A stretch of DNA of 64,000 bases from Firmicutes bacterium UBA2116 (GCA_002331025.1 DCYG01000033.1:60277-124276), one strand, 5' to 3'. Counted from the first letter of the stretch, positions 52,353 to 62,032 are shown. Translations and numbers: made by a program. The notes: generated by a model not told the origin, from the letters alone.

Positions 52353-54281
52353 TTGGGATTAAATTTAACAGAAAAAATATTAACAGATCACTTGGTATCT
52401 GGAGAAATCAAAAAAGGAAATGTTATAGGAATAAAAATAAATCAGACATTATTGCAGGATGCATTAGGTACTATGGCTTGTCTGCAATTTGAAGCAATGG
52501 AACTTGAAAAAATAAATACTGATTTATCAATAATATATGTAGATCATAACACACTTCAAACGGGTTATGAAAATGCTGATGATCATGTATATTTACAGTC
52601 GTTTGCAGAAAAATACGGTCTTTACTATTCAAAACCCGGTAATGGAATATGCCATCAAGTGCATTTGGAAAGATTCGGATACCCGGGTGGGACACTTATT
52701 GGCTCTGATTCACATACTCCTACTTGTGGAGGATTAGGTATGATGTCAATGGGAGCAGGAGGACTTGATGTATCTGTTGCTATGGCAACGGGAATCTATA
52801 ATCTTAAGGTTCCGGAAGTAATAGAAGTTGAGCTGAAAGGAAAGCTGTCAAACAGATGTGCGGCTAAAGATATAATACTTAAGCTGTTAAGCATCTTAAG
52901 TGTAAAAGGCGGTGTAGGGAAAATAATCGAGTATACAGGAGATGGAATTTCCGGACTAACTGTATATGACCGTGCAACCATAACAAATATGGGTGCGGAA
53001 CTGGGAGCTACTACATCGATTTTTCCTTCAGACTATCATACAAAACTATTCTTGGAGGCCCAGGGCAGAGGGGAATGCTTTAAAGAGCTGAAAGCGGATG
53101 CTGATGCAGAATATGATGGTAAAATTGTAATCGATTTAGATGATTTAGAACCGCTTATAGCATTGCCTCATAGTCCCGATAATATTAAGAAGGTATCTGA
53201 GTTGGGTAAAGTTAAAGTGGATCAAGTATGTATCGGTTCATGCACCAATTCTTCGTATGCAGACTTAATGATAGTAGCCAAGACGTTGGAGGGGAGAACA
53301 ATACATAAAGATGTTTCCTTGGTAATATCTCCCGGCTCAAAGCAGGTTTTAAATATGCTTGCAATGAACGGAGCTCTTTCAAGTATTATATCTTCAGGAG
53401 CAAGGATTTTAGAATCTGCATGCGGGCCTTGTATTGGAATGGGTCAAGCACCAAAAAGCGGAGGAGTATCCTTAAGGACTTTTAACAGAAATTTTGAAAA
53501 ACGAAGCGGAACGGATGATGCTAAGGTTTATCTCGTCAGCCCTGAAACAGCTGTGGCATCAGCATTGAGCGGGTATATCACAACACTTGACATGGATGTT
53601 TCAAGTTATAAATCAACATTGCCTGATAAGTTTATTATAAATGATAATTTAATATTAAAACCTAAATATAACGAAAATAAAGAGATAGAACTTATAAAGG
53701 GTAAAAATATTAAGCCTTTTGCTATTTTTGATGAACTTAAAGATTCTTTTGAAGGTAAGGCGTTAATAAAAGTGGAAGATAATATAACCACAGATCATAT
53801 TGTGCCGGGTGGAGCAAAGGCATTGTCTAACAGATCCAATATTCCGTTTTTGTCAGATTATTGTCTTGTAAGATGTGATGAACATTTCCCCGATAATGCC
53901 AAGAAATATGGCGGAGGATTTATAGTTGGCGGAGAAAACTATGGACAAGGATCATCCAGAGAGCATGCAGCTTTAGTTCCTGTTTATCTTGGAATTAGAG
54001 CAGTAATAGCTAAAAGCTTTGCCAGAATTCATAAATCAAATTTAATCAACACAGGAATTTTACCTCTTGAGTTCAGTAATCCAAATGATTATAATCGTAT
54101 TGATTTTTTGGATGATATAATTTTAGCAGATATAAAAGAAAGCTTGATGTCAAACAATAAGATTAAAGCGATAAACAAAACTAAGAATTTTGAGTTTAAC
54201 CTTATATGCAATGCTACTGACAGAGAAAGAAAAATACTTGTATCAGGCGGAATGATAAGATATGCAAATAAGAATAAATAA
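52353..54281 (+). CDS. Aconitase-family hydratase
   Basis: A 642-residue complete aconitase with all four domains fused. Conserved parts are GSDSHTPTCGGLGMMSMGAGGLDV, CIGSCTNSSYADL and SACGPCIGMG (three Cys for the 4Fe-4S cluster), followed by the swivel domain with GGENYGQGSSREHAALVPV (catalytic Ser). The length fits the clostridial aconitate hydratase type. It starts with TTG at 52353 behind GGACGGTGATATAA. It may be the cell's aconitase or one specialised for the imported acid; clustering with PrpF and TctABC favours the second. Confidence 0.88.
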   Translation: MGLNLTEKILTDHLVSGEIKKGNVIGIKINQTLLQDALGTMACLQFEAMELEKINTDLSIIYVDHNTLQTGYENADDHVYLQSFAEKYGLYYSKPGNGICHQVHLERFGYPGGTLIGSDSHTPTCGGLGMMSMGAGGLDVSVAMATGIYNLKVPEVIEVELKGKLSNRCAAKDIILKLLSILSVKGGVGKIIEYTGDGISGLTVYDRATITNMGAELGATTSIFPSDYHTKLFLEAQGRGECFKELKADADAEYDGKIVIDLDDLEPLIALPHSPDNIKKVSELGKVKVDQVCIGSCTNSSYADLMIVAKTLEGRTIHKDVSLVISPGSKQVLNMLAMNGALSSIISSGARILESACGPCIGMGQAPKSGGVSLRTFNRNFEKRSGTDDAKVYLVSPETAVASALSGYITTLDMDVSSYKSTLPDKFIINDNLILKPKYNENKEIELIKGKNIKPFAIFDELKDSFEGKALIKVEDNITTDHIVPGGAKALSNRSNIPFLSDYCLVRCDEHFPDNAKKYGGGFIVGGENYGQGSSREHAALVPVYLGIRAVIAKSFARIHKSNLINTGILPLEFSNPNDYNRIDFLDDIILADIKESLMSNNKIKAINKTKNFEFNLICNATDRERKILVSGGMIRYANKNK

Positions 54282-54309
54282 AAAGATTAAGAGTCATGAT
54301 TACACATAC

Positions 54310-54737
54310 TAAGATTTATATTATTGTTGATGTATGCATACATTTCAATGATTGTTTTGAATGTGACAATAATATTTGCATGTCCATATATATTGGATAT
54401 ATTTCACTTGTCAAAGGAAACGACTGCTATAACAAGCCAGATTATAATATTTCATAACATTAGCGCATGCTTTATATGGCCATTGTCATTTACCCTCCCC
54501 AACACCTTAAGGGCATCTAATGATGTGCGTTACACCATGCTCGTGGGAGTAGGTTCCATGTGGATTTTCAGGATAGGCTTCGGTTTTATATTAGCTAAGT
54601 ACGTTGGCATGGGAGTGTTCGGAGTATGGGTAGCAATGGTTATAGACTGGTTTATCAGAACAATTTTCTTTATGCTTCGATATAATAGTCATAAATGGGA
54701 AATCAGCAGTAATGAGCCGGTAATAATAAAACAATAA
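54310..54737 (+). pseudogene. C-terminal remnant of a MATE efflux transporter
   Basis: About 140 residues with four membrane helices (SMIVLNVTIIFACPYIL, ISACFIWPLSFTLPNTLRAS, GVGSMWIFRIGFGFILA, FGVWVAMVIDWFIRTIFF) that match the last third of MATE multidrug transporters. The first ~300 residues are absent: upstream lies the aconitase gene. A TTG at 54324 could start it, but there is no ribosome site. It is a truncated gene. Confidence 0.8.
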
Positions 54738-54883
54738 ACGCTAATGAAAATAAAATTATTGAATAAATTAGTATAATGTGTTAGGTTTGATTCAAGTCAC
54801 GTGTTAAATATAAAAGATAATGAAATTCATTAAATTAACCGGACTAATAACAAGAAAAGAAGCGGAAAAAGTGCTTTCCTTAA

Positions 54884-54914
54884 AAATCCCACAGCTCATC
54901 TTGCTGTGGGATTT
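54884..54914 (-). terminator. Terminator of the ald-nhaC operon
   Basis: AAATCCCACAGC (54884-54895) pairs perfectly with GCTGTGGGATTT (54903-54914). Read on the minus strand the stem is followed by a T-run, so it ends the minus-strand operon; it may also stop readthrough from the left. Confidence 0.85.
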
Positions 54915-54956
54915 AAAAATATTTTTATGTTTTGGTTATAAAAAAGGCTGATAAAA

Positions 54957-56366
54957 CTAAACACTCAAAAACCCTATTGTCAGATATGCTATAATGGACA
55001 ATAATCCACAGATCAATGCGTAAGGTAATTGCGTATTAACATGATCTATATGGTCGGCTGCGGCGCCGGTTGATGCAAGTATAGTTGTATCTGACAGAGG
55101 CGAACAATGGTCTCCGAAAACCCCTCCACCCGCTACTGCAGCAAAGCAAGCAACTACCAATGGCGTAACCTCGCCTCCTGAAAAATTAAATGCCAGCGGA
55201 AGTGCTATAGGCATGCATATAGCAAAAGTACCCCATGATGTTCCGGTAGCGAATGCCGTTACTGCCGCAATTAAAAATATTATTGCCGGTAATAGCTGAG
55301 GACTTAAAAATCCTTCAGTAACAGAAATAATGTAATTTGCGGTTCCCATAGTCTTGCTTAATGAATTGATTGAATATGCAAGAGCTAATATCATTATAGC
55401 TGGAACTGCGCCCTTAACTCCATCTGTTATGGCATTCATAATTTCCTTAAATGGTATACCCTGAATGAACATGCTTACACTCATAAATATTACTACAAAT
55501 AAAAATGCTTCCATTGTTTTTGCAGATTTTAAATGAATATACGTTCCAATTGCTATGGACATAATCATTATAACCGGAAGAACAAAGTTTAAAAATACTC
55601 TTTGCTGTATACCCTGATAAGCTTCCATTTCAGTTAGTTCTTTACCGATCAATGGCTCGGCTCCGTCTCGAAGTACCTTTCCTTCGTTCATAGCTCTTTC
55701 TTCAGCCTTTTTCATAGGCCCGAAATCCTTTATTATACCTGCGGCTATCAAGCCGACAAAAACAACTGTAATCAGTGCGTAAAAGTTAAATGGTATTGCT
55801 TTGATAAATAATCTCATTGCATCTTCCTGAGTTGCTATAGCACCTACACCTATAGCAAGCCCGCTAAGATATGCTGCCCACCCTGTTATAGGAACCATGA
55901 CGCTAACCGGTGCAGCACCTGAATCCGCTATATACGATAATTTTTCCCTTGAAATCTTTGCCTTGTCAGATATACTTCTCATTGTTGTTCCGACAAATAA
56001 TGGGCTGAAGGAGTCAGAGAAATATACAAAGCCGCCTAACAACCAAGCAACAAGCTGTACAGCTTTCCTGCTTAAATTTTTACTTTGGATATATTGAGAA
56101 AAACCTTGTATTGCCCCCGTTTTTTGGAAAAAGGCAACTAATATTGCAATAAACGTATTTAAAAGCATTACCCATGAAAAGCTTGTTGTTCCCAAGCTTG
56201 TTTTTAATAATGTTGGAAATCCCAATAAGCCTTGTCCTGCGATAAGTGTACCAACTAAACAAGCAAAAGCAAGTGATACAACAGTATTTCTGGTAGTAAA
56301 AGCAAGCGCAATTGCCAAAAGTGACGGTATAATTGATATAAACCCCATGTTTACTACTTCTTCCAT
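54957..56366 (-). CDS. NhaC-family Na+/H+ antiporter
   Basis: A 469-residue protein with about 11 membrane helices and the motif GGGVFGDHCSPLSDTTILAS typical of NhaC. The helices include SIIPSLLAIALAFTTRNTVVS and WAAYLSGLAIGVGAI. It lies 9 bp downstream of the alanine dehydrogenase gene with AGGAGGAAGAA before ATG. It may import or export alanine or related amino acids in exchange for ions. It is a distant paralogue of the antiporter at 27930, which is also behind a sigma-54 promoter. Confidence 0.87.
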   Translation of the reverse strand: MEEVVNMGFISIIPSLLAIALAFTTRNTVVSLAFACLVGTLIAGQGLLGFPTLLKTSLGTTSFSWVMLLNTFIAILVAFFQKTGAIQGFSQYIQSKNLSRKAVQLVAWLLGGFVYFSDSFSPLFVGTTMRSISDKAKISREKLSYIADSGAAPVSVMVPITGWAAYLSGLAIGVGAIATQEDAMRLFIKAIPFNFYALITVVFVGLIAAGIIKDFGPMKKAEERAMNEGKVLRDGAEPLIGKELTEMEAYQGIQQRVFLNFVLPVIMIMSIAIGTYIHLKSAKTMEAFLFVVIFMSVSMFIQGIPFKEIMNAITDGVKGAVPAIMILALAYSINSLSKTMGTANYIISVTEGFLSPQLLPAIIFLIAAVTAFATGTSWGTFAICMPIALPLAFNFSGGEVTPLVVACFAAVAGGGVFGDHCSPLSDTTILASTGAAADHIDHVNTQLPYALICGLLSIIAYLTIGFLSV

Positions 56367-56375
56367 TTCTTCCTC

Positions 56376-57539
56376 CTAGATTTTAATTATATTATTAGAT
56401 TTCGTTACGGTTGCCGACGGTGCCGGATTCAAATCTTTATCCGCTATATTAAGTATGTCCTCCGGTCTTATCCATGGTCTGTTCTGAAGAGCACTTGTTT
56501 CTTCGTGCGTCAAATATCCCTTGTATGTAGTCAGGCTCCTTCTTAAGTATCCATCTCTGATACATGCTTCTTCGACTCCCAAATTCATAATATTTCTAAG
56601 GTGAGGCAAGACGGATGCTGCGTAAGCTACAGATGTTGAATTTGCAATTGCTCCGGGAATATTTCCAACACAGTAATGAACAACTCCTTCCTCTGTATAT
56701 CTTGGCTTTTCATGTGTTGTTTCACGGAATGTTTCTATTACACCGTAATCGTTGCTGATATCTACAATTACAGAACCTCTTTGCATTGACTTTACCATTT
56801 CCCTGTCAATCAGAAACTCATTGCTTCCCTTTGGCCACTTTACACAGTTGATTACTAAATCCATCTCAGGAAGAAGTTTCTTGAGATTGTATTTTGTTGA
56901 TATGACTGTATTTACCTTTTCATCATACATTTTTCCTATATCTCTTAAAGTTGCAATATTAATATCCATTACAGTAACCCATGCTCCTAAAGATTGAAGA
57001 ACCTGAAGAGCATTTCTGCCGACTATTCCGCCACCAAGTACAAGAGCCTTTATGCCCGGAGCGCCTGCAAGTCCGCTTACAAACTTCCCGTTTCCGCCAT
57101 TTATGGATAAAAGAGATTCAAGACCCATTAAGGCACCCTGTTTTCCTGCTGCTTCGCAGTTAGGCGAACCGTATCGATGCGAATCTTCTGCTGTAAATGC
57201 AATTACCTTTTTATCCAATAGTGCTTGAACTTCTTCACTGTGAGCAGCAGGATGGATGCAGGTAAATATAATTTGGTTTTCTCTGAGTAAATTGTACTCA
57301 GAATGCTCTATTTCTTTTACTTTAGCAACAAAATCGCACCTATCATACATTTCTTTCATTGTTTCAACCATTTCAGCACCAACACTCACGTATTCTTCAT
57401 CTGAAAATCCGGCTTTTGCTCCGGCATTCTTTTGCACTAATACCTTATGACCGTCACCACATATGCTTGCAACCTCAGATGGTGTAGCTATAACCCTGAA
57501 CTCACCATTCTTAATATCTTTCAATACACCAAAAATCAA
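56376..57539 (-). CDS. Alanine dehydrogenase family protein
   Basis: A 387-residue AlaDH/PNT protein. It has FRVIATPSEVASICGDGHKV at the start, the substrate Lys in VAKVKEI and His in CIHPAAH, the NAD loop VLGGGIVGRNALQVLQ and the YCVGNIPGAIANSTSVA signature. The loop after EDSHRYGSPNCEAAGKQG differs from classical Ald, so the amino-acid preference may differ. It would convert L-alanine to pyruvate and ammonia with NAD. The ATG is preceded by GGAGGCAGTA. It shares a sigma-54 promoter and operon with the antiporter. Confidence 0.82.
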   Translation of the reverse strand: MIFGVLKDIKNGEFRVIATPSEVASICGDGHKVLVQKNAGAKAGFSDEEYVSVGAEMVETMKEMYDRCDFVAKVKEIEHSEYNLLRENQIIFTCIHPAAHSEEVQALLDKKVIAFTAEDSHRYGSPNCEAAGKQGALMGLESLLSINGGNGKFVSGLAGAPGIKALVLGGGIVGRNALQVLQSLGAWVTVMDINIATLRDIGKMYDEKVNTVISTKYNLKKLLPEMDLVINCVKWPKGSNEFLIDREMVKSMQRGSVIVDISNDYGVIETFRETTHEKPRYTEEGVVHYCVGNIPGAIANSTSVAYAASVLPHLRNIMNLGVEEACIRDGYLRRSLTTYKGYLTHEETSALQNRPWIRPEDILNIADKDLNPAPSATVTKSNNIIKI

Positions 57540-57578
57540 ATTACTGCCTCCTTAATTATTTTGTCTTGATTTAGCACA

Positions 57579-57595
57579 TGCATTATTCATGCCAA
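57579..57595 (-). promoter_or_regulatory. Sigma-54 promoter of the alanine dehydrogenase operon
   Basis: On the minus strand, TTGGCATGAATAATGCA has the GG and GC pairs 12 bp apart; the -12 TTGC is ATGC, otherwise it is consensus. It lies about 40 bp upstream of the gene. Confidence 0.75.
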
Positions 57596-57673
57596 GAAGG
57601 ATATTTGTAAAAAGGTTGAAATTTCATTAGTTATGGTAGAATTAAAACAAAAATGCATTTGTAAAACATTAAT

Positions 57674-57715
57674 ATTGCCCGTAAATGAGCAACGGTCTGC
57701 TCGTTTGCGGGCAAT
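57674..57715 (-). terminator. Terminator of the RocR-like activator gene
   Basis: ATTGCCCG-TAAATGAGCA pairs with TGCTCGTTT-GCGGGCAAT around a 6-nt loop directly after the stop codon. The stem is about 18 bp with one or two G-U pairs. Confidence 0.8.
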
Positions 57716-57718
57716 TTA

Positions 57719-59149
57719 TTAAATAAGATTAAATTTTTTTGATTTTCTCTGTAATGTTTGTCTTGGTATTTTCAATATATTAGCAGCCTTTGTCATATTG
57801 TAGCCTGTATTTATTAATACCTTTTCTATTATTGCGCTTTCATACTTATCAACCATTGTTACAAGAGGCTCTAATTTAATATTTGATTTATTGTTTATGT
57901 TCAGCATATAGTTGAATTTTCCTTCAATATCTGAAAAATCCAAACTCTCACTTGTGCTATTTACCATGCTGAGACCATAAATCAGCACATTCTCCAATTC
58001 TCTGACATTACCCGGCCAGTCATATTCATATAGCTTTTTATAAAGATTGGTGGAAACATACTTTATATTCTTGTTAAATGTCTTATTATATTTCGATACA
58101 ATATAGCTGGTCAATAGGGGGATGTCATCCTTACGCTCCCTCAAGGGAGGAATATTGAAGCTTATTGCGCTCAGTCTGTAATAAATATCCTTGCGCATAG
58201 TGCCTTTTTCTATCGCCATCACCGGATCCTCGTTAATGGCTGCAATCACCTTGACATCAACTACTTTTTCTTCTTTTGAGCCAATACTCCTGAAGGTGCC
58301 GTCCTGCAAAACTCTTAATAGCTTTGACTGCAAGTGTGAAGGCATTGAATTGACTTCGTCTAAAAATATAGTTCCGCCCTCGGCCAGCTCTAATAATCCT
58401 ATGTTATCCACCGCTCCGGTAAATGCACCCTTTGATGTTCCGAACAATATGCTCTCCAATAGGTTTTCAGGTATAGCTGCGCAGTTTTGAGCTATAAACG
58501 GCTTGTCTCTGCGCAGGCTCTCGTTATGTATAGCATGAGCAAACATTTCTTTGCCGGTACCCGTTTCTCCGCTTATTAAGGTTGGTAGATTGCAGTCAGC
58601 CGCAACCTTAATATACTTTTTCAATTCCTTCATACGTGTGTCATCAGTAATTATATTCTCAGTAACAAAGCTTGCACGACTTTCTCTTAAATCCAATTTG
58701 TTTACAGTTTTGCCCCCGGACGATGCTTCTGCTATCTTTGATCTGAAATTTCTTTCGTATAAATCGGTATCTATTTCAATTTCATTCTTAACATCTTTTT
58801 CATACTCACTCACAGATAAATCAATAGCACCTACAATTTTGCTGCTTGATTTGATAGGTATAGATAGAGATGTAATTTTTATAGGAACTCTGTCGGTCGA
58901 TTTGAGAGTTTGATTTTCAACATAAAAAGGTACTCCGTGAATCATTGACTGATATGTACTGCTTGTATTTTCATCCAGATTTTCATAGACTTCGAGGAAA
59001 TTTTTGCCAACGACTTCGTAATTTTCGTCAGCCTTAGAATTCAGCTTGTTGTTAAACTTTGCAGTAAATAAAATTTCACCCTCCAAGTCTATAATAGTAA
59101 TTCCATCAATATAACCTTTATTGTTAAATAAATTTTTCATAAGCTCCAT
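57719..59149 (-). CDS. RocR-like sigma-54 activator
   Basis: A 476-residue activator: an N-terminal PAS-type domain (about 1-130, GYIDGITIIDLEGEILF), then AAA+ (Walker A SGETGTGKE, GAFTGA intact, Walker B TIFLDEVNS) and a Fis HTH (NMTKAANILKIPRQTLQRKSKKF). It has the size and layout of RocR of Bacillus, which senses arginine or ornithine. The ATG at 59149 follows AGGAG at a 9-base distance. Its terminator and the sigma-54 promoter of the next operon lie directly downstream, so that operon is its probable target. Confidence 0.9.
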   Translation of the reverse strand: MELMKNLFNNKGYIDGITIIDLEGEILFTAKFNNKLNSKADENYEVVGKNFLEVYENLDENTSSTYQSMIHGVPFYVENQTLKSTDRVPIKITSLSIPIKSSSKIVGAIDLSVSEYEKDVKNEIEIDTDLYERNFRSKIAEASSGGKTVNKLDLRESRASFVTENIITDDTRMKELKKYIKVAADCNLPTLISGETGTGKEMFAHAIHNESLRRDKPFIAQNCAAIPENLLESILFGTSKGAFTGAVDNIGLLELAEGGTIFLDEVNSMPSHLQSKLLRVLQDGTFRSIGSKEEKVVDVKVIAAINEDPVMAIEKGTMRKDIYYRLSAISFNIPPLRERKDDIPLLTSYIVSKYNKTFNKNIKYVSTNLYKKLYEYDWPGNVRELENVLIYGLSMVNSTSESLDFSDIEGKFNYMLNINNKSNIKLEPLVTMVDKYESAIIEKVLINTGYNMTKAANILKIPRQTLQRKSKKFNLI

Positions 59150-59529
59150 ACTGCTTTTCTCCTGCTACATAATTTTATTCGAACATGATTTTATTGCCGG
59201 TAGTTTTATAATTTCTGCGGATATGACAATCTTGTGTCCTTCATGTGTTACCGTTGCAAATAGTCCTTACCTTCTTCAATAAAGCAATCATCGCCATTGT
59301 AAGAATACTCTTAACAGCATTATACAGCATATTAGAGAAAAATGAACACTATAATTCTGGACTTTATCTAAAATATAATATTATTACTGCTACCTATCAA
59401 TGTTTATAGCTGTTGTAGAAATTCAATTATTTGACTTCTTAATGCAAAAACAGCTGATAAGAGTTGTTCTTATCAGCTGTTTTAAAGATAATTATGGTGG
59501 TGTAATTATTATATAAATGCTAAAACTTA
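59150..59529. other. Gap with coding-like debris and a terminator
   Basis: Between the RocR-like gene and the symporter gene. On the minus strand 59166-59320 contains coding-like stretches in shifting frames (for instance THEGHKIVISAEIIKLPA), so a lost small gene is likely. Nothing intact is present. The terminator at 59447-59483 is the only clear signal. Confidence 0.4.
59447..59483 (-). terminator. Strong terminator of the threonine aldolase-symporter operon
   Basis: AAAACAGCTGATAAGA (59447-59462) pairs perfectly over 16 bp with TCTTATCAGCTGTTTT (59468-59483) around GTTGT, with T-tracts in both directions. Confidence 0.9.
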
Positions 59530-60759
59530 TTAGTTTGCAGCTTTGGCAGCTGATTTTTCTTCTAGCTTTGAAACAAAGATCGTGCCTGCCAAGTCTCCTA
59601 AACAGTTATTTGTTGTAGTACCCATATCAAACAATCTATAGAAAGCTGCGATGATTCCTACTATCTCTGTTGGCAGACCAAAGGCTTCAACCATAACTAA
59701 CAGTTTGACAATGCCGCTTCCGGGTATTCCTCCTCCGCCGGTTGAAAAGATAGCAGATAGTAAAATAACTTTAAGCATTGTACCTATGCTTAAAGGAACA
59801 CCAACTACTTGACTTATGAATACTATTACGACTCCGTAAAGCAATACACTTCCGTCGTAGTTCATCTGAGAACCTAAAGGAACTGTAAATCCTGAAATGC
59901 TTTCGGAAACACCAAACTTTTCTTTTGCAACCTTTATATTTACAGGAATAGATGCAACACTGCTACAAGTAGATATAGTATAAATCCATAATTCAGCACT
60001 GTCTTTAATAAATCGGATTGGGTTTACGCCTGCTTTAATCCATAAAAACCCACCGTAAATAAATACGATGTGTACTATACAAGCAAAGTAATATGTTCCT
60101 GCCAGTGTTGCCATACTTGTAAAAATACCGGCTCCATATGTAGCAAAGGAATCGGCCATAAGGAAAAATACCCCTATAGGAGATGCTATCATTATCATGC
60201 CTATCAGAGAAAACACCATTTCACTCAATGAATTAAATCCATTTACTATCGTGGTCTTCATATTTTCTGTTTTCATTCTTAATATAGCTATACCTATCAA
60301 TACAGAAATTATAAGTGTTTGTAATATGTTACCGTCTGAGAATGACTTAAACATATTAGATGAAAACATGCTTAAGAAGAAATCCTCCATGGTTATGTCG
60401 CTACCAGCTACAACCTCCTTTGAAGCTAAGCCTGTAAAGTTGGCAATATTGCCGGGTTTGATTATTGATGCAACAATTATACCTATAGCAGCTGCAATCA
60501 ATGTAGTTACAACATAATAAGCCATTATTCTGAAACTGATTCGTCCTAAGGATTTAATGTCTTTTTGTGATACGATACCTGTAACTATAGTTACAATAAC
60601 CATAGGAACCACTATCATTTTAATCATATTTAACCATATGTCACCTATGAATCCAACCTTAGTCATTGGTTCACCTATGACTAGTCCAAATATTGCTCCT
60701 AATATCATTGCTAAAAAAACTTGAGTAGTTAGGCCTATCTTTTTGCCGAAAATCTTCAT
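59530..60759 (-). CDS. Dicarboxylate/amino acid:cation symporter (DAACS family)
   Basis: A 409-residue protein of the GltP/GltT/SstT type with eight helices and two hairpin loops. It has LNMIKMIVVPMVIVTIVTGI, the Ser-rich hairpin (ISTCSSVASIPVNI) and GGGIPGSGIVKLLVM. The usual NMDGT sodium-site motif is changed to QMNYDGSVL. The family imports glutamate, aspartate, serine or threonine with Na+ or H+. Being 102 bp downstream of threonine aldolase in the same transcript suggests a hydroxy-amino-acid substrate such as threonine; this is inferred. Confidence 0.87.
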   Translation of the reverse strand: MKIFGKKIGLTTQVFLAMILGAIFGLVIGEPMTKVGFIGDIWLNMIKMIVVPMVIVTIVTGIVSQKDIKSLGRISFRIMAYYVVTTLIAAAIGIIVASIIKPGNIANFTGLASKEVVAGSDITMEDFFLSMFSSNMFKSFSDGNILQTLIISVLIGIAILRMKTENMKTTIVNGFNSLSEMVFSLIGMIMIASPIGVFFLMADSFATYGAGIFTSMATLAGTYYFACIVHIVFIYGGFLWIKAGVNPIRFIKDSAELWIYTISTCSSVASIPVNIKVAKEKFGVSESISGFTVPLGSQMNYDGSVLLYGVVIVFISQVVGVPLSIGTMLKVILLSAIFSTGGGGIPGSGIVKLLVMVEAFGLPTEIVGIIAAFYRLFDMGTTTNNCLGDLAGTIFVSKLEEKSAAKAAN

Positions 60760-60861
60760 AAAATCACTACCTTTCCATATAATTTTTATAATTTTAAATT
60801 TACATCATGAGTAACTATTAAAGATATCCGTAATTAGCGCAGAGACGATATTTTTTATGAA

Positions 60862-61899
60862 TTACATAGAATTATCTATATCTCTGATAATTTTAATAAC
60901 CTCATCTGCATCCTTGCGATTAATTCCGTTATAAAATACTAAACGGACTTTATTTTCCAATACAGGTCTTATCTTCAACCCTTTTTTTCTAGCTGCTTCG
61001 CAATATTCTTCAGGAGACATTCCTGTGTTGCTTACATCCAACATAACGATATTGCTTTGTACTTTATCTTGGACCTTTATTTTCTTCAAATCTTTAATTC
61101 CTTCGCTGACGTAGTTTGCATTTTCATTGTCTTCTTTTAATTTTTCGATATTGTGTTTTAAGGCATGAATACCTGGAGCAGCAATCACACCTGCCTGCCT
61201 CATGTTTCCGCCCAGTAGCTTCCTCTTCTGCCTAAGTTTTTTTATAAAATTGTTGTTTCCGCATAAAAGAGACCCAATTGGAGCACCCAAGCCTTTTGAT
61301 ATGCAAAACATTAATGAGTCAACATATTTGCATAAATCCTTCGGATCAACGTTTAGGCTGGCTGTTGCATTAAATAACCTGGCTCCGTCCATATGAACAT
61401 GAATATTAAATTCTTTAGCCAAGTCATATATTTCCTTTAAATCATTTGCATCTAAGCATACACCACCGGAAAAATTATGAGTATTTTCAATACATAATAA
61501 TTTAATATCATTTTCTTCCATCAGTTGTCTTAAATGTTGTGTATCCGGTTTGCTTTTTTCGTTTAGCTTATAAAGAACCGGTATCAGTTGACCGACACTT
61601 TTTTCGAAAACAACCTTTTCGCTTTTATAAATGTGCAAAATTTCATCAACCAGTACTTTATCTCCCGGACTGCAATAAGTTAATATAGCTGCAGTGTTCG
61701 CTAAAGTCCCCGAAGAAAAAAGTACTCCTTCATCTTTTCCTGTTAATCTTGCGGCAATATCTTCTAATTTATTAACAGATAAATCCTCGCCTCTTCCATT
61801 TTCGTCAACTCTTCCGTCGTCACCAAGCTTAGCAGATAAAATAGTTTTTAACATTTCATCATCTGGTATAGTTAGAGTATCGCTTCTTAAGTCAATCAT
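60862..61899 (-). CDS. ltaE: Low-specificity L-threonine aldolase
   Basis: A 345-residue PLP enzyme starting MIDLRSDTLTIPDDEM. It has GVLFSSGTLANTAAI, the catalytic-region HVHMDGARLFNA, the PLP-lysine in FCISKGLGAPIGSLLCG and the closing GGNMRQAGVIAA. It cleaves threonine or allo-threonine to glycine and acetaldehyde. The ATG at 61899 follows AAAGGAG; the frame continues 46 codons upstream, but that stretch crosses the sigma-54 promoter and is non-coding. It is the first gene of an operon with the symporter. Confidence 0.9.
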   Translation of the reverse strand: MIDLRSDTLTIPDDEMLKTILSAKLGDDGRVDENGRGEDLSVNKLEDIAARLTGKDEGVLFSSGTLANTAAILTYCSPGDKVLVDEILHIYKSEKVVFEKSVGQLIPVLYKLNEKSKPDTQHLRQLMEENDIKLLCIENTHNFSGGVCLDANDLKEIYDLAKEFNIHVHMDGARLFNATASLNVDPKDLCKYVDSLMFCISKGLGAPIGSLLCGNNNFIKKLRQKRKLLGGNMRQAGVIAAPGIHALKHNIEKLKEDNENANYVSEGIKDLKKIKVQDKVQSNIVMLDVSNTGMSPEEYCEAARKKGLKIRPVLENKVRLVFYNGINRKDADEVIKIIRDIDNSM

Positions 61900-61931
61900 A
61901 TCATTTTCTCCTTTCTTGTAATGTATAACAA

Positions 61932-61947
61932 TGCAATAATGATGCCA
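61932..61947 (-). promoter_or_regulatory. Sigma-54 promoter of the threonine aldolase operon
   Basis: On the minus strand TGGCATCATTATTGCA places GG and GC 12 bp apart with an exact TTGCA. It lies about 33 bp upstream of the aldolase start. Confidence 0.85.
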
Positions 61948-62032
61948 TAAAACATAACGTCTTAAGTATATATTAGAATTAACCCACAAAAACGTATTTC
62001 TATAAATGAAAATATAGTATTGTTTGCTAAAA

